DNA from: JAVVHE01 sp038238915
GTDB lineage: Bacteria; Pseudomonadota; Alphaproteobacteria; Sphingomonadales; Sphingomonadaceae
Assembly (NCBI GenBank): GCA_038238915.1
Contig: JBBSFH010000001.1
Span: forward strand, 124,001 to 188,000
Direction of reading: 5' to 3'
Length of the DNA stretch: 64,000 nt
Both the position numbers and the translations under genes were made by a program. Positions within the stretch are counted from its first letter, which is position 1. Each line of letters starts with the position of its first letter. Positions 36,359-44,649 of this stretch are shown piece by piece. Below the pieces are notes generated by a model. That model searched no databases. It was not told where the DNA came from and was given only the letters and a program-made list of their open reading frames with translations.

Positions 36359-37630
36359 TGAGGCCAGTAGCCACAAATTCGCCGCCGTGATCCCCGCGAA
36401 TAGCGTCCAGCCAACCAAGCGCGCCGACGCTCCGTCGGCGAATTCGCCCATCAGCCGCCGATCCCCCGTGAAGCGCAGCAGCGGCCACAATGCAAACGGC
36501 AGTTGGAGGCTGAGCGCCACCTGCGTCAGCACCAGCAACCGTCCGACCGAACCATCGCCTAGCCACAACACACCAACCAACGCGGGCACCAGCGCCAGCG
36601 CGCGCGTGATCAGGCGGCGTTGCCACAGCGGCATCGTGCGACCGCGAAACCCTTCCCAGATCACCAGTCCGGCGAGCGTGCCGGTGATCGTGCTGCTCTG
36701 CCCCGACGCCAGCAGCGCGACCGCGAACAGCAGTGCAGCCGCTCCCGTGCCCGCCAGCGGGGCGAGCAGGCGATAGGCCTGATCGATCTCGGTCACCGGT
36801 CCGGCGCGGCTGTGGAAAGCGGCGGCGGCGGTAATTAGGATCGCTGCGTTGACGAGCGTCGCCACCGTCAGCGCCGCACCCACATCGATCGTGGCAAAGC
36901 GCACCGCCATGCGTTTGTCCGCAATGTCCGGGCCGATGGGTCGCGTGCGTACGATGGCGGAGTGGAGATAGAGATTGTGCGGCATCACGGTCGCGCCAAC
37001 GATGCCGACTGCGATCAGCAGCGCGTGGCTGTCGCGCGCGACCAGCCCGCCGGGGATCAGTCCGTGTGCGGCGGCGGTCCAATCGGGCGGGAAGAACATC
37101 AGCTCGATCGCGAAAGCGAGCGCGATGATCACGACCAGCGCGAGCACGATCGCTTCAAGCCGACGCAGCCCTCGCCCCTGGAGCGCAAGGACCAGCACCG
37201 TATCGAGCCCGGTCAACGTCACGCCAAGCCATAGCGGCAGATGGAACAGCAGCCGCAGCGCCAAAGCCGCGCCGAGCACTTCGGCGATATCGCAAGCAAC
37301 GATCGCCACTTCAGCCGCGATCCAGAGCGCATCCCCTGCGAAACCGGGGTAGCGTTCGCGGCTGAGTTCCGCCAGATCGCGGCCAGTGACTATGCCCAGG
37401 CGCGCGGCGCGCGTCTGCAGGAACAGCGCCGCCAATCCCGAAAGCATGACGACAAATAGGAGCGCGTAGCCGTAACGCGATCCCGCCTCGATATCGGTCG
37501 CCCAGTTGCCCGGATCCATATAGCCGACCGAGATCATCAATCCCGGTCCGGCAAAGCGCACGAAGGCCAACCACACCGATCCGGACGCGGATCGATCGGC
37601 GTGGAGGGGAGGGCGCGCCAGCATCGGCAT
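36353..37630 (-). CDS. mntH: Nramp-family Mn2+/Fe2+ transporter
   Basis: A 425-residue H+-coupled divalent metal importer with about 11 membrane helices. The metal site motif DPGN occurs in SVGYMDPGNWATDIEAG and MPHN in ATVMPHNLYLHSAIV. It begins MPMLARPP at 37630; a second ATG two codons on is an alternative. No Fur/MUR box was recognised in the 126-nt region divergent from sdhC. The last codons overlap vapC. Confidence 0.93.
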   Translation of the reverse strand: MPMLARPPLHADRSASGSVWLAFVRFAGPGLMISVGYMDPGNWATDIEAGSRYGYALLFVVMLSGLAALFLQTRAARLGIVTGRDLAELSRERYPGFAGDALWIAAEVAIVACDIAEVLGAALALRLLFHLPLWLGVTLTGLDTVLVLALQGRGLRRLEAIVLALVVIIALAFAIELMFFPPDWTAAAHGLIPGGLVARDSHALLIAVGIVGATVMPHNLYLHSAIVRTRPIGPDIADKRMAVRFATIDVGAALTVATLVNAAILITAAAAFHSRAGPVTEIDQAYRLLAPLAGTGAAALLFAVALLASGQSSTITGTLAGLVIWEGFRGRTMPLWQRRLITRALALVPALVGVLWLGDGSVGRLLVLTQVALSLQLPFALWPLLRFTGDRRLMGEFADGASARLVGWTLFAGITAANLWLLASL

Positions 37631-37756
37631 GTGTTACGCGCGCCGCCGCCCGCGCGTCGAGGCGTACGCTGTTGCAGCCCGCGACGCGGCGAACGGTTGC
37701 GCGACCGGGCGAACCGAATAGAAGCACTTTCGAACGCGCTGCAGGACACGCCGCCA

Positions 37757-38155
37757 ATGGCTACCGTACACTCACCCCGGCCCCGACCGCTCTCGCCGCA
37801 TCTGAGCATCTGGCGCTGGCGGCCAAACATGGCGGTCTCGATCCTGCACCGCGCCACCGGCAATGCGATGGCGTTCGGCGCGGTGCTGCTGTTCACCTGG
37901 TGGCTTTTGGCAGCCGCGAGCGGGCCGGCGACCTACGCAAGCTGGTACCGTGTGGCGCATGGCTGGCTGGGGCTGATCGTGGGGATCGGCTTCACCTGGG
38001 CGATGTTCCAGCACATGGGTTCGGGGCTGCGCCATCTGGTGATGGACACGGGGGCGAATTACGAAATCCACGCCAACCAGCGCTCGGCGCTGCTGACGAT
38101 GGCGTTCTCGGTGATCATGACCGGGCTCGTCTGGGCACTGGTGCTGTTCGCATGA
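37757..38155 (+). CDS. sdhC: Succinate dehydrogenase cytochrome b556 subunit
   Basis: A 132-residue, three-helix SdhC: SPHLSIWRWRPNMAVSILHR (quinone-site Ser and Arg), RVAHGWLGLIVG and HMGSGLRHLVMD with the haem ligand His. The ATG at 37757 is where family similarity begins; the upstream frame is open but not SdhC-like. The stop overlaps sdhD (ATGA). Confidence 0.95.
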   Translation: MATVHSPRPRPLSPHLSIWRWRPNMAVSILHRATGNAMAFGAVLLFTWWLLAAASGPATYASWYRVAHGWLGLIVGIGFTWAMFQHMGSGLRHLVMDTGANYEIHANQRSALLTMAFSVIMTGLVWALVLFA

Positions 38156-38556
38156 GCGGGGCGGGTGTGCGGCGCGGCACCGAACTTGGGCGTGTGCGCG
38201 GGCTGGGTGCCGCCAGATCGGGCGTGGGGCACTGGTGGGCGTCGCGCATGACGGCGGTGAGCAATCTGCTGCTGCTGACCTGGTTCATCGTGTCGCTGTT
38301 GCGGCTGCCATTGCACGATTATCTTACGGTCGTCGTCTGGCTGCATCAGCCGGTGGTGGCGGTGCCGATGCTGCTGCTGATCTTGAGTGTGTTCTATCAC
38401 GTGCGCCTCGGCGTGCAGGTGCTGATCGAGGATTATGTGCGTCAAGAAGGCACCAAGGTGATCGCCATGCTGTTGCTCAACTTCTACGTCGTGGCGAGCG
38501 CGGCGGCGGCTGCGTTCGCCGTGCTCAAGCTTGCTTTTGGAGGCCCGGGTGCCTGA
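38152..38556 (+). CDS. sdhD: Succinate dehydrogenase membrane anchor subunit
   Basis: A 134-residue, three-helix anchor. It contains WWASRMTAVSNLLLLTW and VFYHVRLGVQVLIEDYVR, where the His and the DY pair are the haem and quinone site residues of SdhD. ATG 38152 overlaps sdhC; the stop overlaps the start of sdhA by 8 nt. Confidence 0.93.
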   Translation: MSGAGVRRGTELGRVRGLGAARSGVGHWWASRMTAVSNLLLLTWFIVSLLRLPLHDYLTVVVWLHQPVVAVPMLLLILSVFYHVRLGVQVLIEDYVRQEGTKVIAMLLLNFYVVASAAAAAFAVLKLAFGGPGA

Positions 38557-40336
38557 AGCCTATCCGATTACCGATCATGTCTATGATACCGTCGTCGTGG
38601 GTGCGGGTGGATCGGGCCTGCGCGCGGTGATGGGCGCCGCCGAAGCGGGCTTGCGCACCGCGTGCATCACCAAGGTCTTCCCCACGCGCTCGCACACCGT
38701 CGCGGCGCAGGGCGGGATCGCAGCCGCGCTCGGCAATATGGGGCCGGACGACTGGACGTGGCACATGTACGATACCGTCAAGGGATCGGACTGGCTGGGC
38801 GATCAGGACGCGATCGAATATCTGTGCCGCGAGGCGCCCGCCGCCGTCTACGAACTCGAACATTACGGCGTTCCGTTCAGCCGCACGCCCGAGGGCAAGA
38901 TCTACCAGCGCGCATTCGGCGGCATGACGCAGAATATGGGCGTAGGGCCAGCCGCGCAGCGCACGTGTGCGGCCGCCGATCGCACCGGCCACGCGATGCT
39001 GCACGCGCTCTATCAGCAGAGCCTCAAGCACGATGCGGACTTCTACATCGAATATTTCGCGCTCGATCTGATGATGGACGGTGGCAAGTGCGTCGGCGTA
39101 ATCGCGATGAACATGGAAGATGGTTCGATCCACCGCTTCCGTGCGCACGCGACCGTGCTCGCCACCGGCGGCTTCGGGCGCGCCTATTTCACCGCGACCA
39201 GCGCGCACACCTGCACCGGCGATGGCGGCGGCATGGCGCTGCGCGCCGGGCTGCCGCTCCAGGACATGGAGTTCGTCCAGTTCCACCCTACCGGCGTCTA
39301 CGGCGCGGGCGTGCTGATCACCGAGGGTGCGCGCGGCGAGGGCGGGTATCTGACCAATGCCAATGGCGAGCGCTTCATGGAGCGCTACGCCCCGTCCGCC
39401 AAGGACCTCGCCAGCCGCGATGTCGTCAGCCGCTCGATGGCAATGGAAATCCGCGAGGGGCGCGGCGTGGGCGAGGAGAAGGACCACATCTATCTTCACC
39501 TTGATCACATCGATCCGAAAATCCTCGCCGAACGTCTTCCAGGTATTTCCGAGACCGCCAAGGTGTTCGCGGGCGTGGACGTGACGCGCCAGCCGATCCC
39601 GGTTTCACCCACCGTCCATTATACGATGGGCGGTATCCCAACGAACTATCACGGCGAAGTGGTGACGCTGAAGGACGGCAACCCCGATAGCGTCGTGCCG
39701 GGGCTGTTTGCCTTGGGCGAGGCGGGGTGCGTCTCGGTGCATGGCGCGAACCGGCTCGGCTCGAACAGCCTGATCGATCTGGTGGTGTTCGGCCGCGCGG
39801 CGGCGCACCGTCTGGCGGAAATCATCAAGCCCGGCACCGCTGTGCCGCCAGCTCCCAAAGCCGCGGACGATCTCGCGCTCATTCGGCTCGACTATTTCCG
39901 CCACGCCAAGGGCGGAAGCCCCACCGCCGAAGTGCGAGGCATCATGCAGCGCGCGATGCAGTCCAACTGTGCGGTCTTTCGCACCGACGAAGTTCTCCAG
40001 GAAGGCATCCAGAAGATCGATGCCGTCTACCAGCGCATGGCAGACATCCAGGTCAGCGATCGCGGCATGGTCTTCAACACCGATCTGATCGAGACGCTGG
40101 AACTCGATAACATGGTCCCACAAGCGGTGGTCACGATGCACAGCGCCGCCAACCGTCACGAATCGCGCGGCGCGCACATGCACGAGGACTATCCCGAGCG
40201 CCACGACAACGAGTGGATGAAACACACTGTTGGTTGGTTTCGGGATGGCGCGATACGGCTCGACTATCGGCCCGTGCATAGCTACACGCTCACCAGCGCG
40301 GTTGAATACATCAAGCCCAAGGCGCGGGTCTACTGA
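38549..40336 (+). CDS. sdhA: Succinate dehydrogenase flavoprotein subunit
   Basis: A 595-residue flavoprotein. FAD binding: TVVVGAGGSGLRAVMGAA; the covalent flavin His is in PTRSHTVAAQGGIAAALGN; active-site Arg in GANRLGSNSLIDLVVFGR. GTG 38549 is selected because GGAGG lies 5 nt upstream. In most proteobacteria sdhB follows directly. Here nothing resembling the iron-sulfur subunit is found downstream, so complex II needs an sdhB encoded elsewhere. Confidence 0.97.
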   Translation: MPEAYPITDHVYDTVVVGAGGSGLRAVMGAAEAGLRTACITKVFPTRSHTVAAQGGIAAALGNMGPDDWTWHMYDTVKGSDWLGDQDAIEYLCREAPAAVYELEHYGVPFSRTPEGKIYQRAFGGMTQNMGVGPAAQRTCAAADRTGHAMLHALYQQSLKHDADFYIEYFALDLMMDGGKCVGVIAMNMEDGSIHRFRAHATVLATGGFGRAYFTATSAHTCTGDGGGMALRAGLPLQDMEFVQFHPTGVYGAGVLITEGARGEGGYLTNANGERFMERYAPSAKDLASRDVVSRSMAMEIREGRGVGEEKDHIYLHLDHIDPKILAERLPGISETAKVFAGVDVTRQPIPVSPTVHYTMGGIPTNYHGEVVTLKDGNPDSVVPGLFALGEAGCVSVHGANRLGSNSLIDLVVFGRAAAHRLAEIIKPGTAVPPAPKAADDLALIRLDYFRHAKGGSPTAEVRGIMQRAMQSNCAVFRTDEVLQEGIQKIDAVYQRMADIQVSDRGMVFNTDLIETLELDNMVPQAVVTMHSAANRHESRGAHMHEDYPERHDNEWMKHTVGWFRDGAIRLDYRPVHSYTLTSAVEYIKPKARVY

Positions 40337-40705
40337 GTGGATTCGCGCGCGATCTCGACTTGCGAGCCGCGCATCCTACCATCTGGACATAAATCGGGTG
40401 CAGAGACGACGCTCTCTTGCGCGAACGCGGTGAACGGCACGGCGAGATGCTTGTAGTGCCATGCAATCGGGACGACCAGTAGACGGGGGGGTTCCGCACA
40501 CCATCGGCACCTATTGACCCATTTCCGGTCGCGCCCGAGTGCCCCTGTGAGTGGCTTCGACTGGATTACCAAGATCGCATACTTCGATGCGATGCGTTAA
40601 AGTCACGCCATTTTGCGTTCAATACATTTAGAATTCATCGAATCTGGAACAATCTGTCAATGAAAACGGTTCTGTACGACGCTATATCACACCGGAGACA
40701 TGATC
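40337..40705. other. Gap after sdhA without sdhB
   Basis: 369 nt. A minus-strand frame (40330-40572, 80 codons from a TTG, ending CPDGRMRGSQVEIARESTQ) has mixed third-position GC and no recognised family; it may be a gene remnant. The right half (about 40580-40705) is AT-rich and holds the stress-promoter candidate. No iron-sulfur cluster cysteine pattern is encoded in any frame. Confidence 0.5.
40646..40671 (+). promoter_or_regulatory. Possible EcfG general-stress promoter
   Basis: GGAAC followed by 17 nt and GGTT, close to the alphaproteobacterial EcfG consensus GGAAC-N16/17-CGTT. It ends 34 nt before the ATG of the small exported protein. One mismatch in the -10 element makes this tentative. 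Confidence 0.4.
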
Positions 40706-41026
40706 ATGAAGATGATTCAGATTGCAACCTTGGCCTCGATACTCGCCGCAACTTCTGTCAGCGCGTTTGCGCAGGATTCCAACCCCGCCGCCGGTATCCC
40801 AGCGCCCACGGTCAACACCGAAGGTACGCAGGTCCGCGAAGAGCGTGGCGAATATCTGAAGGCGCGCGGCGCACACGATCCCAAGCTGGTCGGACAGGAG
40901 CGCAAGGATTATTACGGGAGCGAGCACAAGTTCGATAACGATCGTCGCGCACGTTGGGCGAAGGCGCGTCGTGCTCGTGCGCACCACTCGCATTCAGCCA
41001 AGAGCGAAACCCCGACCGCTAAATAA
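40706..41026 (+). CDS. Small exported basic protein
   Basis: A 106-residue protein: signal peptide (MKMIQIATLASILAATSVSA), then a mature domain ending in a very basic Arg/Lys/His-rich tail (RRARWAKARRARAHHSHSAK). The ATG at 40706 is preferred over the one at 40700 because GGAG is then 8 nt away. No enzyme motif. A possible EcfG-type promoter lies upstream, suggesting stress induction. Function unknown. Confidence 0.65.
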   Translation: MKMIQIATLASILAATSVSAFAQDSNPAAGIPAPTVNTEGTQVREERGEYLKARGAHDPKLVGQERKDYYGSEHKFDNDRRARWAKARRARAHHSHSAKSETPTAK

Positions 41027-41038
41027 AGGCAGGGCGCT

Positions 41039-41063
41039 GGGCCGAACGATTGTCGTTCGGCCC
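41039..41063. terminator. Hairpin between convergent genes
   Basis: GGGCCGAACGA, loop TTG, TCGTTCGGCCC: a perfect 11-bp stem followed by GGTGTTT. It lies 12 nt after the small exported protein and 5 nt before the convergent amidohydrolase stop, so it probably serves both. Confidence 0.8.
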
Positions 41064-41068
41064 GGTGT

Positions 41069-42391
41069 TTACTGCGCGGCAGCAGGCTGCCCGTCAAACT
41101 TTACCACGCTTCCATGATGCATCACGAAGCGCACACGGTTGAGCTGGGCGATGTCCGCAACCGGATCGCTCGCCACCGCGATGATATCGGCCGCCTTGCC
41201 TGGTTCTATCGTGCCAACCTCGCGCGTGCGGCCGATCAGGTCCGCAGCCGCAACCGTCGCCGAGCGGATCGCGACTGATGCAGGCATTCCTGCGCCAACC
41301 ATCAGCCCGAACTCCTGCGCATTATCGCCATGCTTCGATACGCCGGTATCGGTGCCGAACGCGATCTTCACGCCGTTCTTGTAGGCGAGCTTGAAACTGT
41401 CCACCGAATGACCCGCCGCCGCTTCGGCCTTCGCCGTGCTCGCGGGCGTCAGCTCGCCGCGTCGACCCTGCGCCACCGCCGTCGCGGGCGCGATCAACGT
41501 AGGCACAAAATAGGCCCCCGTAGTCTTGTAGAGCCGGATCGATTCCATGTCGGCGAACGTGCCATGCTCGATCGAGTCGACGCCGGCTCGCAGCGCGGTG
41601 TTGATCCCCTCGGTCCCGTGCGCGTGCGCGGCCGCCTTGCGGCCCCACTGGTGCGCGGTATCGATGATCGCCTTCATCTCTTCGTAAGTGAAATGCTGGC
41701 CGAGCCCGCTCGCCACGGGATCGAGCACGCCGCCGGTCGCGGCGAATTTGATCACCTCCGCCCCGTCGCGGATTTGCGCGCGCACCGCGCGGCGGCACGC
41801 ATCCGCGCCGTCGCACACATTGTCCGATCCCTCGCGCGCCAGCCGCGCATAATCCTCGCGCAGGTTCGCCGAATGGTCGCCATGCCCGCCGGTGGCCGAG
41901 ATCATCCACGCCGCCATGATGATATCGGGGCCTTCGAACACGCCCTCTGCAATGCCGCGCTTGAGGGCACGCAGCACCGCCGGATCGCCGGACAGATCGC
42001 GCACGGTGGTGAAGCCCGCCAGCAGATCGGTCCGTGCGTTCTTCGCGGCATCGACCAGATGATCCTCGCCGCCCCTGTGCGCCTCCTCCTTGCGCGCGGT
42101 CGCAGGGTCGCCGATCGAGGTCATGTGCACGTGGCTATCGATCAGCCCGGGCAGGACATATTGGCCCGACAGATCGATGACATGCGCGCCGGGCACGTCG
42201 CTGAAGCCATCGCGGACCTCGGCGATCTTGCCGCCGCGCACGACGATCGTCGATTTGCCGCAAGCGGGCGTGCCGGGCACCGCGAGCAGCGCGCCCGCGT
42301 GGATCACCGTGATCGTTTGGGGCACAGTCTGAGCGAGCGTGGGGGTAGCGGCGAGCACGAGGCCCAAGATCATCAGCGCGCGCAGTTGCAT
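41069..42391 (-). CDS. Exported imidazolonepropionase-like amidohydrolase
   Basis: A 440-residue metal-dependent hydrolase with a signal peptide (about 1-20). Metal ligands: IDSHVHM (HxH), the carboxylated-lysine segment AEVIKFAATGG, KAAAHAHGTEG, and FGTDTG. It resembles Xaa-Pro dipeptidase-type amidohydrolases that act on dipeptides or organophosphates. First of a minus-strand group of two exported hydrolases downstream of alanine dehydrogenase. Substrate unknown. Confidence 0.88.
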   Translation of the reverse strand: MQLRALMILGLVLAATPTLAQTVPQTITVIHAGALLAVPGTPACGKSTIVVRGGKIAEVRDGFSDVPGAHVIDLSGQYVLPGLIDSHVHMTSIGDPATARKEEAHRGGEDHLVDAAKNARTDLLAGFTTVRDLSGDPAVLRALKRGIAEGVFEGPDIIMAAWMISATGGHGDHSANLREDYARLAREGSDNVCDGADACRRAVRAQIRDGAEVIKFAATGGVLDPVASGLGQHFTYEEMKAIIDTAHQWGRKAAAHAHGTEGINTALRAGVDSIEHGTFADMESIRLYKTTGAYFVPTLIAPATAVAQGRRGELTPASTAKAEAAAGHSVDSFKLAYKNGVKIAFGTDTGVSKHGDNAQEFGLMVGAGMPASVAIRSATVAAADLIGRTREVGTIEPGKAADIIAVASDPVADIAQLNRVRFVMHHGSVVKFDGQPAAAQ

Positions 42392-42471
42392 TTACAGCCC
42401 TCCCATCGGCCGACAGAAACGACCGTCAGCCAAACCTGCGCGCACGCCAGCGGGCGCGTCAACCCGAGGGC

Positions 42472-43362
42472 CTAGCGCGCCGCTTCGGGCACCCACGCAT
42501 AGGCATCGCCATCGCGGCGGATCGTACCGAGGCCGGGGAAGGGGAAGTGCGGCGCGTAGAGCCGCAGATGCCCGGCTGCCGCGCGTGCGATCAGCGCCTT
42601 GCGGCTCGCCATCGCGGTCGGCCCGTCCGCATCGAACGCCATGGTGAGATCGGGCGCGGCGACCGAGGCGACATAGTGGTGCATCGCATCACCGATATAC
42701 AGAAGGTGCTGGCCACCATTGCTGATCTCGACGCCGATATGCCCTGGCGTATGCCCCGCGATCGGCACCGCGCGCATGCCGGGCGCAATGCGGCCATCGG
42801 AGGGGAGCAATGCCAGATGCGGCGTCTCGGCCGCGACCAAAGCCGCCGCGCCGGGTGCGACCTTGACCGAATCCCACGCCGCCGCCGCGATGTGGAGGCG
42901 CGCGTTGGGGAATGCCGCCGCGCCGTTCGCATCGAGGAGCCCTCCGATATGATCGCCGTGTGGATGGCTGATAACGATATCGGTGATCGCGCCGGGTGCG
43001 ACACCCGCCGCCGCGAGCGCAGTCTTGAGATGTCCGGCGGTGGGCGGGCCTTTGGCACCATAGCCCGTATCGATCAGGATGATGCGCGCGCCATCGCGCA
43101 CCAGCAACCCACTGACCGTGAGATCGAGCTTATCGGTGGGCAATCCGGCGGTGGCGAGAACCGTCGCGACGCGCTCCTTGGGGGAAAGGATCGTACCATC
43201 GTTGGGGAAATGCCCTTCACCATCGTTGAGCGCGGTCAGCCGCAGCGCGCCCACCTTGAAATCATAGGTCGCAGCCGTGCTCGCGGTGACCGCGACGGGG
43301 CTGGCATGGGTGGCCGCAACGGGCATGGCGGCGGCGAGGGCAAGGGCGAGAAAGATGCGCAT
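42472..43362 (-). CDS. Exported metallo-beta-lactamase-fold hydrolase
   Basis: A 296-residue MBL-fold protein. Metal motif HxHxDH in ISHPHGDHIGG, further His in PIAGHTPGHIGVEI, Asp in YIGDAMHH, and a late His in LYAPHFPFPG. The start at 43362 opens a signal peptide (MRIFLALALAAAMPVAATHA) with GGAG about 7 nt upstream; GTG 43386, overlapping the ald stop, is an alternative. Such proteins include lactonases and other hydrolases; a true beta-lactamase role is not implied. Confidence 0.85.
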   Translation of the reverse strand: MRIFLALALAAAMPVAATHASPVAVTASTAATYDFKVGALRLTALNDGEGHFPNDGTILSPKERVATVLATAGLPTDKLDLTVSGLLVRDGARIILIDTGYGAKGPPTAGHLKTALAAAGVAPGAITDIVISHPHGDHIGGLLDANGAAAFPNARLHIAAAAWDSVKVAPGAAALVAAETPHLALLPSDGRIAPGMRAVPIAGHTPGHIGVEISNGGQHLLYIGDAMHHYVASVAAPDLTMAFDADGPTAMASRKALIARAAAGHLRLYAPHFPFPGLGTIRRDGDAYAWVPEAAR

Positions 43363-43382
43363 GGGCTGGCTCCGGGAATGGC

Positions 43383-44483
43383 TCACGCGGGCAAGTATTC
43401 GAGATCGAGCGCGTGCGCCACCGCGTCGTGCCGGATATGGCCGCCGCTCACGTTCAGCCCATGCGCCAGATGTGCGTCCGCGCGCATCGCGGCATCGGCT
43501 CCCAGATTGGCGAGGCGCATCACGAACGGTTGCGTCGCATTGTTGAGCGCGAAGGTGGAGGTGCGCGCGACCGCGCCGGGCATGTTCGCCACGCAGTAAT
43601 GGATCACGCCATCGACGATGAATACCGGATCGTCATGCGTGGTGGCGTGGCTGGTCTCAAAGCAGCCGCCCTGATCGATCGCAATATCCACGAGCACGCT
43701 GCCGCGCTTCATCGTGCGCAGCATATCGCGCGTGACGAGCTTTGGGGCGGCCGCTCCGGGCACGAGCACGGCGCCGATCACGGCGTGCGCGTGCTCGACT
43801 GCGGAGGCGATCGCGGCGTGGCTGGCATAGGCGGTCTTCACGCGGCCCTCGAAGATCTGGTCGATCTCGGCTAGGCGTGCCGTGGAGATATCGTAGATCG
43901 TCACGTCCGCGCGCATGCCGACCGCCATCTGCGCGGCGTTGAGGCCGGACACGCCGCCGCCAAGGATCGCCATGCGCGCGGGCGCGACACCCGGCACGCC
44001 GCCGAGCAGCACGCCGCGCCCGCCCTGCCCCTTCTCGAGCCAGTGTGCCGCCACCTGCACGCTCATGCGGCCCGCCACTTCGGACATCGGCCGCAGCAAC
44101 GGCAGCCCGCCGCGCGAATCGGTGACGGTTTCATAGGCGATGCACGTCGCGCCCGAGCGCATCAGCGCCTCGGCCTGCGGCTTATCGGCGGCAAGGTGGA
44201 GATAAGTGAACAGCACCTGGCCCTGGCGGAGCATCGCGCACTCCTGCGGCTGCGGCTCCTTCACCTTGACGATCAGATCGGCGTGCTCGAACACCTCGGC
44301 GGCGCTGGCGACGACGCTCGCGCCCGCCGCGACATAATCGCCGTCCTCGAAATCGATACCCGCACCCGCGCTGGTTTCGACCAGAACCTGATGGCCATGG
44401 TGCACGAGTTCGGCGACCGAACCAGGCGTGAGGCCGACGCGATATTCGTGGACCTTGATTTCCTTGGGGACGCCGATGCGCAT
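43383..44483 (-). CDS. ald: Alanine dehydrogenase
   Basis: A 366-residue NAD-dependent enzyme interconverting L-alanine and pyruvate plus ammonia. The N-terminus MRIGVPKEIKVHEYRVGLTP is diagnostic. VKVKEPQP and YLHLA hold the catalytic Lys and His; AILGGGVSGLNAAQMAVGM is the nucleotide site. It heads a minus-strand run with the MBL and amidohydrolase genes; their exported products might release amino acids that Ald consumes. Divergent from kup. Confidence 0.96.
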   Translation of the reverse strand: MRIGVPKEIKVHEYRVGLTPGSVAELVHHGHQVLVETSAGAGIDFEDGDYVAAGASVVASAAEVFEHADLIVKVKEPQPQECAMLRQGQVLFTYLHLAADKPQAEALMRSGATCIAYETVTDSRGGLPLLRPMSEVAGRMSVQVAAHWLEKGQGGRGVLLGGVPGVAPARMAILGGGVSGLNAAQMAVGMRADVTIYDISTARLAEIDQIFEGRVKTAYASHAAIASAVEHAHAVIGAVLVPGAAAPKLVTRDMLRTMKRGSVLVDIAIDQGGCFETSHATTHDDPVFIVDGVIHYCVANMPGAVARTSTFALNNATQPFVMRLANLGADAAMRADAHLAHGLNVSGGHIRHDAVAHALDLEYLPA

Positions 44484-44649
44484 GGGGAGGTCGCTCCGTG
44501 ATTGGGCTGGCGGCGCGTTTGCCGCCCTGCCGGGCTTGTGCTAGCGCGCGCTGCGCTCCGGCAAGCGGAGGCGTCACAGGCCGGCTGGTCCCCAAACCCA
44601 TAATGCGCACACGCACGATGCTCCACCCCACCCCCCGGCGCAGCCTGTA

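Noticed and set aside
40330..40572. 80-codon minus-strand frame after sdhA
   Set aside because: Mixed third-position GC, a TTG start without ribosome site and no recognised family; kept only as a possible remnant in the gap description.
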